A DNA stretch of 13,692 bases. Source: Mayfieldus sp038317345 (GTDB lineage Bacteria > Actinomycetota > Thermoleophilia > Solirubrobacterales > 70-9). The notes beneath the pieces are model-generated. The model was given only the letters and a program-made list of their open reading frames with translations, searched no databases and was not told the DNA's origin. The translations under genes were made by a program, and so were the position numbers. The stretch is from the NCBI GenBank assembly GCA_038317345.1, contig JBBQBH010000066.1:1-13692 (forward strand), read 5' to 3'. Positions 6,992 through 12,423 of the stretch are shown one piece after another (position 1 is the stretch's first letter; each line of letters begins with the position of its first letter).

Positions 6992-6999
6992 GCCTCTCC
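6964..6999 (-). repeat. 18-bp perfect tandem duplication of the permease translation start
   Basis: The 18-mer CGCTCTCCATGCCTCTCC (plus strand) occurs twice back to back, at 6964-6981 and 6982-6999. On the coding strand each copy contains a GGAGAGGC ribosome binding site, an ATG and the codons for M-E-S. The two copies are in frame with one another, so the permease has two equivalent start sites six codons apart. A perfect tandem copy can expand or contract by slippage without breaking the frame. Confidence 0.9.
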
Positions 7000-7093
7000 T
7001 CTCGTGGCCGATGCTGCCTTACCGCGCGGTTGAGGCTATTTCGCAACCCGGTCGGAAGGCAAGTGGCGGATGTCCCAAAACTCAGGTCAGTCG

Positions 7094-7110
7094 TTGTACG
7101 TTATGTACAA
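7094..7110. promoter_or_regulatory. 17-bp palindrome, candidate operator of the divergent blocks
   Basis: TTGTACGTTATGTACAA is a perfect inverted repeat: 6-bp arms TTGTAC/GTACAA around a 5-bp spacer. Its centre (7102) coincides with the midpoint of the intergenic region (7102.5), so it is equidistant from the two start codons. The size and symmetry suit a dimeric helix-turn-helix regulator. The regulator is unknown; the PucR-type protein encoded in the rightward block is the obvious local candidate, though GntR-like proteins also bind such sites. Confidence 0.6.
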
Positions 7111-7141
7111 GCCGTATTCGTTGGCTTGACCCAATGACCAC

Positions 7142-7170
7142 TTGCTTTCCCGCCATATCGGTTCTAGCGT
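7142..7170 (+). promoter_or_regulatory. Weak candidate promoter for the transaminase block
   Basis: TTGCTT (7142-7147) and TAGCGT (7165-7170) are separated by 17 bp and could serve as -35 and -10 elements about 45 bp before the transaminase ATG. The -10 match is poor, the overall match is modest, and the choice is one of several possible in this stretch. One of the CCATATCG repeats lies inside the spacer and the other just downstream of the -10. Confidence 0.25.
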
Positions 7171-7181
7171 TGTCCATATCG
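7153..7181. repeat. Direct repeat CCATATCG x2, 21 bp apart
   Basis: CCATATCG occurs at 7153-7160 and again at 7174-7181. The 21-bp period equals two helical turns, so both copies face the same side of the DNA, as expected for tandem binding sites of one regulator. They lie 33-61 bp before the transaminase ATG, overlapping the likely promoter. An 8-bp repeat could still be chance. Confidence 0.4.
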
Positions 7182-7213
7182 TCGTAGGCGTGCGCTGAAC
7201 CAGAGGAGAGGAA

Positions 7214-8599
7214 ATGGCGATTGCTTCTGAAACCGTGACCAAGGCTTCGCAGGCGAGCCTTCAAGACCTGGCAAAGCGGCACCTGTGGATGCACTTCACT
7301 CGACACGGCGCCTATGACCAGGCCGAGGTCCCGATCATCACCCGCGGCGAGGGGTGCTACGTCTACGACGAGCACGACAACCGCTACCTCGATGGTCTCT
7401 CGGCCCTGTTCTGTGTCAACGCCGGGCACGGACGCACGGAGATCGGGGAGGCGATGGCCCGCCAAGTGGCCGAGCTCGACTTCTTCACGGTGTGGAGTTA
7501 CGCGCACCCGAGGGCGATCGAGTTGGCGTCGCGCATCGCCTCTCTGGCTCCTGCGGACCTCAATCGCGTCTTCTTCACGTCGGGCGGCTCGGAGGCGGTG
7601 GAGTCGGCGTTGAAGCTGGTGCGCAACTACCACCGCGCGATGGGACACGGCAACAAATACAAGGTCGTGGCCCGCGAGATCGCCTACCACGGAACCTCGC
7701 TGGGGGCGCTCTCGGCGACCGGGATCCCGGCCCTGCGCTCGCAGTTCGAGCCGCTCGCCCCGGGCGGGGTCCACGTTCCCAACACCGACGACTACCGTTG
7801 GCCCGCCGACCGCGACCCGCTATGGGCCGCGGACCAGATCGAGGAGCGAATCCTCTTCGAGGGCCCGGAGACGGTCGGCTCGGTGATCCTCGAGCCGGTG
7901 CAGAACGCCGGCGGCTGCATCCCTCCCCAGGACGGCTACTTCCAGCGTGTGCGGGAGATCTGCGACCGCTACGACGTGCTGCTGATCTCCGACGAGGTGA
8001 TCTGCTCCTGGGGGCGGGTCGGGACCTGGTTCGGCAGCGAGCGCTACGACTACCGACCCGACATCATCACCACCGCCAAGGCAATGACCTCGGCCTACGT
8101 CCCGATGGGGGCGATGATCGTCTCCGACCGCATCGCGGAGCCGTTCATGCACGACAAGGCATCGTTCTCGCACGGCTTCACCTTCGCCGGCCACCCGGTC
8201 GCGGCGGCGGCTGCGATGGCGGCGATCGACATCTACGAGCGCGAGGACCTGCCCGGACACGTGCAGCGCAAGGAGGGCGAGTTCCGAGAGATGCTCGAGA
8301 GCCTGCGCGAGATCCCGATCGTCGGCGACGTGCGTGGGGCAGGCTTCTTCTACGCGGTCGAGCTGGTCAAGGATCAGGACACCAAGGAGTCCTTCGACGA
8401 TGCTGAGTCCGAGGACCTTCTGCGCGGCTTTCTCTCCGGCGAGCTGTTTCGCCGCGGCCTGATCTGCCGCGCCGACGACCGCGGCGATCCCGTGATCCAG
8501 CTCGCCCCGCCGCTGGTCGCCGACACAGAGCAATTCGCCGAGATCCACGCAGTCCTGCACGACGTGCTCAGCGCGGCTGCGAAGCGGGCGCTGGGCTAG
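7214..8599 (+). CDS. Class III omega-aminotransferase (putrescine:pyruvate transaminase-like)
   Basis: The 461-residue product is a PLP-dependent class III aminotransferase. Visible motifs are HLWMHFTRHGAY (23-34), the phosphate-binding TSGGSEA (122-128), YHGTS (158-162), the cofactor aspartate D260 in ISDEVICSWGR, the Schiff-base lysine K289 in TTAKAMTSAYVPMGA, and HGFTFAGHP (320-328). The overall pattern, including ISDEVICSWGR and SAYVPMGA, closely resembles Pseudomonas SpuC-type putrescine:pyruvate and related omega-amino acid:pyruvate transaminases. The expected reaction moves the terminal amino group of a diamine or omega-amino acid to pyruvate, making alanine and an aldehyde. Alanine dehydrogenase and an aldehyde dehydrogenase in the same block fit this well. 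It starts the rightward block with a strong AGGAGAGG ribosome binding site. Beta-alanine, GABA or another amine could be the true donor. Confidence 0.9.
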   Translation: MAIASETVTKASQASLQDLAKRHLWMHFTRHGAYDQAEVPIITRGEGCYVYDEHDNRYLDGLSALFCVNAGHGRTEIGEAMARQVAELDFFTVWSYAHPRAIELASRIASLAPADLNRVFFTSGGSEAVESALKLVRNYHRAMGHGNKYKVVAREIAYHGTSLGALSATGIPALRSQFEPLAPGGVHVPNTDDYRWPADRDPLWAADQIEERILFEGPETVGSVILEPVQNAGGCIPPQDGYFQRVREICDRYDVLLISDEVICSWGRVGTWFGSERYDYRPDIITTAKAMTSAYVPMGAMIVSDRIAEPFMHDKASFSHGFTFAGHPVAAAAAMAAIDIYEREDLPGHVQRKEGEFREMLESLREIPIVGDVRGAGFFYAVELVKDQDTKESFDDAESEDLLRGFLSGELFRRGLICRADDRGDPVIQLAPPLVADTEQFAEIHAVLHDVLSAAAKRALG

Positions 8600-8606
8600 G
8601 AGCGGG

Positions 8607-10163
8607 ATGCTCACGGTCGGCAGCCTCCTGGACGAGCTCGAGCTGGAGTCGGCGGCGGGCTCCAAGTCGCTGTCCAATCCGGTCCGCTGGGTGCACATCT
8701 CCGAGCTGGAGGACCCGACACCGTGGCTCTCCGGCGGCGAGCTGATGCTGACCACCGGCATCTCGCTGAAGGGCGCCGCGAAGCAGCGTGCCTTCGTGCG
8801 CCGGCTCGCGAACCACAACCTCGCCGGCCTCGGCTTCGGCACCGGCTTCGACCACCGCAAGCTGCCAAAGGCGCTGATCGACGAGGCCGAGAAGCACGAC
8901 TTCCCGCTCTTCGAGGTCCCCTACTCGATGCCGTTCATCGCCCTCACCGAGAAGGCGTTTGCACGGCTGGTCAACGAGCAGTACGAGGTGCTGCAGCGCG
9001 GGATCGCCGTGCAGCGGCGGCTCGAACGCCTGGTGCTCGAGGAGCGGGGCCTGGACCAGCTGACGGCGACGATCGCAGCCGCGGTGGGCGGCACGGTGCT
9101 GGTGCTCGACGGCCACGGCGAGCTGCTCGCCTCGCGCACCTTCCGCCGCGACCTCCCCGAAGCGGTCGCAGTTGCGATTCGATCGGAGGCGGCGGCCCAC
9201 GCCGCCGACGGGCACCCCTTCGTCCCCGCTCACGCCTCGGTGGCGGGTCGGGCGCTGGCCCATCCCGTTGTCTCGCCTGGCGGCGGATCGCCGCAGGCCT
9301 GGGTGGTGATCATCCGCGACTCCGGCGGGCTCGGCGACTTCGAGCGCTTGATCCTCCAACAGGCCGTCGTCGTGGTCGCCCTGGAGCTGATGCGGCGCCG
9401 CGTCGAGCGCGAGACCGAGCGACGCCTGGCTGGTGACGTGCTCGCGGCTGCGCTCGGAGGCCGTCTGGAAACCGGCGAGCTTCGCCGCCGCCTGGCGCCA
9501 TTCGGGATCGAGGGCGAGGCCTCGGTGCTCGTCTTCTCGGTCGACGATCCGAGCGCCGCCGAGGCATCCCTCGAGGTTGCACTCGCCGAGGCCGGCTGCT
9601 CCGCCGTGGTGGCGCCGCACGCGGCCGGCGGACGCGAGCTGCTCTGCGCGGTCATCGACGCCTCCGAGCATGACCCGATCGAGGTCGCCGCAGCGGCGCG
9701 GCGCGTGCTCGCGCTGCGGCGCGGCGGGGTTCGCGCGGCGGCGAGCCGGCCGGCCTCGCCCGAGGCCCTGCGTCGCTCGTTTCACGAGGCGCGCTGCGCG
9801 CTGGAGGCGACGGCACTGGACAACGGCGAGGCGCCAGACGTCGCCTCATGGCAGGACCTCGGTGCGTTCACCTTGCTGCTCTCGCTCCAGGACGACGAGG
9901 CGCTCCGGCTCTACTGCGAGAGCGTGCTGGGCCCGATCGAAGACGGCGACGCCGAGTACGGAGGAGAGCTGCTGCGTTCGCTGGAAGCCTTTATCGAGAA
10001 CAACGGGCAGTGGGAGCGGGCTGCACGCGAGGTGTTCTGCCACCGTCATACGCTTCGCTACCGGATGCGAAAGGTGGAGGAGCTGACTGGCCGCGACCTT
10101 GGTAGGGCGCACGACCGGATCGAGTTCTGGCTCGCGCTGCGGGCCCGGGAGCTAGTCGAGTGA
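8607..10163 (+). CDS. PucR-family transcriptional regulator
   Basis: This 518-residue cytoplasmic regulator has the PucR architecture: an N-terminal PucR ligand-sensing domain (about 5-125, with the typical WVHISELEDPTPWLSGGELMLTTG segment spread over 28-51), a central region (about 150-440) resembling the GGDEF-like/GAF part of this family, and a C-terminal helix-turn-helix (about 460-515) with NNGQWERAAREVFCHRHTLRYR at 465-486. PucR was named for purine catabolism in Bacillus, but relatives control amino acid and amine use, including putrescine/GABA genes in other bacteria. The gene begins 7 bp after the transaminase stop and its AGGAG ribosome binding site overlaps that stop codon, so the two are coupled. 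It is followed by a GTGA overlap with the next gene. I infer that it controls this cluster, perhaps from the palindrome at 7094-7110. Confidence 0.93.
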   Translation: MLTVGSLLDELELESAAGSKSLSNPVRWVHISELEDPTPWLSGGELMLTTGISLKGAAKQRAFVRRLANHNLAGLGFGTGFDHRKLPKALIDEAEKHDFPLFEVPYSMPFIALTEKAFARLVNEQYEVLQRGIAVQRRLERLVLEERGLDQLTATIAAAVGGTVLVLDGHGELLASRTFRRDLPEAVAVAIRSEAAAHAADGHPFVPAHASVAGRALAHPVVSPGGGSPQAWVVIIRDSGGLGDFERLILQQAVVVVALELMRRRVERETERRLAGDVLAAALGGRLETGELRRRLAPFGIEGEASVLVFSVDDPSAAEASLEVALAEAGCSAVVAPHAAGGRELLCAVIDASEHDPIEVAAAARRVLALRRGGVRAAASRPASPEALRRSFHEARCALEATALDNGEAPDVASWQDLGAFTLLLSLQDDEALRLYCESVLGPIEDGDAEYGGELLRSLEAFIENNGQWERAAREVFCHRHTLRYRMRKVEELTGRDLGRAHDRIEFWLALRARELVE

Positions 10164-11248
10164 AGGTTGCGGTTTTGGGGGCGGCGGGGACGATCGCGCC
10201 GGCGATCGTGCGCGACCTGGCGTCCTCCGAAGAGGTGGAGTCGGTCCTGCTGCTCGACCTCCGAGCTGAGAAAGCCAAGCAGGTGGCCGACGAGCACGGG
10301 CTTGGCAAGGCGACCGCCCGCGGCGCCGACGCGCGCAGCAACCTCGCCGCCGAGCTGGCGGGGGTGGACACGCTGGTCAACTCGGCGAGCTATCGGGTCA
10401 ACCTCGACGCGATGCGGGCCTGCCTGGAGGCCGACTGCCACTACCTCGACCTCGGCGGCCTCTACCGGGTGACCGGGGAGCAGCTGCTGCTCGGCCCGGA
10501 CTTCGAGCGGGCCGGGCTCACTGCCGTCCTCGGTATCGGCTCGAGCCCTGGCAAGACCAATCTGATGGCCGCCCAGGTGGCGCGCGCGCTGGGGGACGTC
10601 GACTCGATCTCGGTCTGCGTGGCCGGCCGCGACCTCGAGCCGCCATCGGGCCCCAGCTTCCCCTACGCGCTAGAGACCCTTCTCGACGAGCTCAAACTGC
10701 GGCCGGTAGTGCTGCGAAACGGCGAGCCGAGGCGGGTCGCGCCGATGGCGCCGGGCGGCGAGGTCGATTTCGGCGCCCCGCTGGGTCGCTCGGAGACGAT
10801 CTACACGCTGCATTCGGAGCTGCGCACCTTCGGCCAGAGCTTCGGTTGCAGCGAGGCCAGCTTCCGCCTCTCGCTCCCGAGGGAGCTGCTGGATCGCCTG
10901 CGCGCCCTGGCTACGGCGTCGGAGGAGGAGGTGAGGGCGGCCGCCCGCGAGGCCCAACCACCCTCCCCGCGGACCGTCTCGGTGCACATGGTCGAGGCCT
11001 CCGGCCACGGTCGCTTCGTGCGCATGCGCGCGGTCACCGGCTCGCACGATGAGTGGGGCCTCGGTGGAGGCGTGGTCTCCACCGCCGCTCCGATCTCCGC
11101 GGCCGTGCGCCTGTTGGCCCGCGGCAGTATCACCGCCCGGGGGGCGCTGCCGCCGGAGAGCTGCATCAGCCCCGAGGAGATGTTCTCCGAGCTGGAGACC
11201 CGGGGCAGCCGCTTCGAGCTCGACGTCACCGAGAGCGCATCCGTATGA
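10160..11248 (+). CDS. Saccharopine dehydrogenase-like NAD(P)-dependent oxidoreductase
   Basis: The 362-residue protein opens with a Rossmann fold: MKVAVLGAAGTIAPAIVRDL gives the glycine-rich loop at residues 7-13, and LLLDLRAEKA (30-39) ends the second strand with an acidic D33. Later motifs HYLDLGG (94-100) and GIGSSPGKTNLMA (125-137) are characteristic of the saccharopine dehydrogenase/carboxynorspermidine dehydrogenase family, which reduce or oxidise an imine between an amine and a keto or aldehyde carbon. Here the substrate is unknown. In a polyamine-type cluster it might act on a carboxy-polyamine or on an imine derived from an aminoaldehyde (inference). The start codon is GTG in a GTGA overlap with the PucR gene, and its own stop overlaps the next ATG by 4 bp, so it is translationally coupled on both sides. 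Confidence 0.85.
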   Translation: MKVAVLGAAGTIAPAIVRDLASSEEVESVLLLDLRAEKAKQVADEHGLGKATARGADARSNLAAELAGVDTLVNSASYRVNLDAMRACLEADCHYLDLGGLYRVTGEQLLLGPDFERAGLTAVLGIGSSPGKTNLMAAQVARALGDVDSISVCVAGRDLEPPSGPSFPYALETLLDELKLRPVVLRNGEPRRVAPMAPGGEVDFGAPLGRSETIYTLHSELRTFGQSFGCSEASFRLSLPRELLDRLRALATASEEEVRAAAREAQPPSPRTVSVHMVEASGHGRFVRMRAVTGSHDEWGLGGGVVSTAAPISAAVRLLARGSITARGALPPESCISPEEMFSELETRGSRFELDVTESASV

Positions 11249-12378
11249 GAGTCGGCGTCCCGACCGAGACCAAGGCCGACGAGTATCGCGTCGCGATCAC
11301 TCCGGCAGGCGTCCGCGAGCTGGTCGAGCGCGGCCATGAGGTCCTGATCCAGCGCGGAGCGGGCGAGGGAAGCGCCATCTCCGATGCCGACTTCGAGGCA
11401 CAGGGAGCGAGGATCGGCGCCGACGCCGCGGCTGTGTTCGGCGAGGCGGAGATGATCCTGAAGGTGAAGGAGCCGCAAGCCCCGGAGGTCGAGCTGCTGC
11501 GCCCGGGCCAGCTGCTGTTCACCTATCTGCATCTCGCACCCGCTCCCGAGCTGACCAAGGGCCTGTGCGCGTCCGGCGCTATCGCGATCGCCTATGAGAC
11601 CGTCGAGGACTCGCACGGACGCCTGCCCCTGCTGGCGCCGATGAGCGAGATCGCGGGCAAGATCGCCACCCAGGCCGGAGCCTTCATGCTCGAGAAGCCG
11701 ATGGGCGGCCGCGGCATCCTGCTCGGCGGCGTTCCCGGCGTGGCCGCGGCGACCGTGATGGTGATCGGCGGCGGCGTGGTCGGCATGAACGCCGCCTTCA
11801 TCGCGATCGGCATGGAGGCCGACGTCTTCGTCTTCGAGAAGTCGATCGATCGCCTGCGCGAGCTCGACATCGCCTTCGGCGGGCGCTGCTCCACCGTCTT
11901 CTCCACCACGTTGGCGATCGAGGAGATGCTGCCGCGCGTCGACCTCGTGATCGGTGCGGTGCTCGTGCACGGGGCACGTGCGCCATACGTGGTCCGCCGC
12001 GAACAGCTCAAGATGATGAAGAAGGGCGCGGTGATGGTCGACGTGGCGATCGATCAGGGGGGTTGCTTCGAGACGTCTCGGCCGACCACGCACCACGAAC
12101 CGACTTTCGAGGTCGAAGGGATCATCCACTACTGCGTCGCCAATATGCCCGGCGCGGTTCCGATCACCTCGACCAACGCGCTCACCAATGCGACCCTGCC
12201 CTACGCGGTGGCGCTCGCTGACCACGGCGTCGCCGATGCAATCCGCCGTGACCCGGGGCTGCGACTCGGGGTCAACATCGCGGGCGGCAAGGTGACGCAC
12301 CCCGCGGTGGCGGAGGGAGTCGGAGCGGAGTACGTTCCGGTGGAGGACGGGCTGAAGGAGGGAGTAGCTAGTAGCTAG
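11245..12378 (+). CDS. ald: Alanine dehydrogenase
   Basis: The 377-residue protein matches the NAD-dependent alanine dehydrogenase family end to end. The N-terminus MRVGVPTETKADEYRVAITP is typical. R15, K75, H96 and D270 coincide in position and context with the substrate-binding and catalytic residues of the Mycobacterium tuberculosis enzyme, and GGGVVG (175-180) is the nucleotide-binding loop. VDVAIDQGGCFETSRPT (265-281) and TNATLPYA (314-321) are also diagnostic. It interconverts L-alanine plus NAD+ with pyruvate, ammonium and NADH. The family's usual aspartate at the ribose-binding position is glutamate here (E198). I placed the start at 11245, overlapping the upstream stop as ATGA, because the upstream in-frame extension lies inside the preceding gene. 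Beside a pyruvate-dependent transaminase, its likely job is to recycle alanine to pyruvate and release nitrogen. The last codons (VASS-stop) come from a heptanucleotide repeat. Confidence 0.96.
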   Translation: MRVGVPTETKADEYRVAITPAGVRELVERGHEVLIQRGAGEGSAISDADFEAQGARIGADAAAVFGEAEMILKVKEPQAPEVELLRPGQLLFTYLHLAPAPELTKGLCASGAIAIAYETVEDSHGRLPLLAPMSEIAGKIATQAGAFMLEKPMGGRGILLGGVPGVAAATVMVIGGGVVGMNAAFIAIGMEADVFVFEKSIDRLRELDIAFGGRCSTVFSTTLAIEEMLPRVDLVIGAVLVHGARAPYVVRREQLKMMKKGAVMVDVAIDQGGCFETSRPTTHHEPTFEVEGIIHYCVANMPGAVPITSTNALTNATLPYAVALADHGVADAIRRDPGLRLGVNIAGGKVTHPAVAEGVGAEYVPVEDGLKEGVASS

Positions 12379-12412
12379 TTACTAGGAACCAGCAACCAGC
12401 AACTGGGAGCAG
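12364..12412. repeat. Degenerate heptanucleotide tandem repeat across the ald stop codon
   Basis: Seven consecutive 7-mers can be read: GTAGCTA, GTAGCTA, GTTACTA, GGAACCA, GCAACCA, GCAACTG, GGAGCAG, with an approximate consensus G-N-A/T-A/G-C-C/T-A. The first two are identical and neighbours differ by one to three bases. The run covers the last four ald codons, the stop and most of the ald-aldehyde dehydrogenase gap. It includes an 11-bp palindrome (CTAGTTACTAG, 12375-12385) around the stop codon and a short CCAG-CAA-CTGG hairpin (12396-12406). Such 7-bp repeats are known in intergenic regions of several bacteria; here the function is unknown. Confidence 0.6.
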
Positions 12413-12423
12413 AGAGAGGAAAG

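Larger units (their letters stand above)
6992..7213. promoter_or_regulatory. Divergent intergenic promoter region
   Basis: This 222-bp stretch separates the leftward permease block from the rightward transaminase block and should hold both promoters. It is visibly lower in GC between about 7090 and 7180 than the flanking genes. It contains a central palindrome (7094-7110), a pair of direct repeats (7153-7181) and a possible rightward promoter (7142-7170). I could not find a convincing leftward -35/-10 pair. No RNA gene or riboswitch was recognised in it. Confidence 0.7.

Noticed and set aside
7094..7181. Riboswitch or small RNA in the divergent intergenic region
   Set aside because: I could not find a known riboswitch core or a stable extended fold with a terminator; the repeats look like protein binding sites.
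8568..9785. 405-codon open frame on the minus strand opposite the PucR gene
   Set aside because: The composition is low-complexity and arginine/glutamate/alanine-rich, with no motif, and the plus-strand PucR protein explains the sequence fully.
11053..11244. Longer N-terminus for alanine dehydrogenase starting at 11053
   Set aside because: The extension overlaps the upstream gene and has no family similarity; the canonical alanine dehydrogenase N-terminus begins exactly at 11245.
10801..12300. 499-codon open frame on the minus strand opposite the oxidoreductase and alanine dehydrogenase genes
   Set aside because: It is histidine-, arginine- and aspartate-rich with no recognisable domain, and it lies antisense to two clearly conserved genes. 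It is an artefact of GC-rich third positions.
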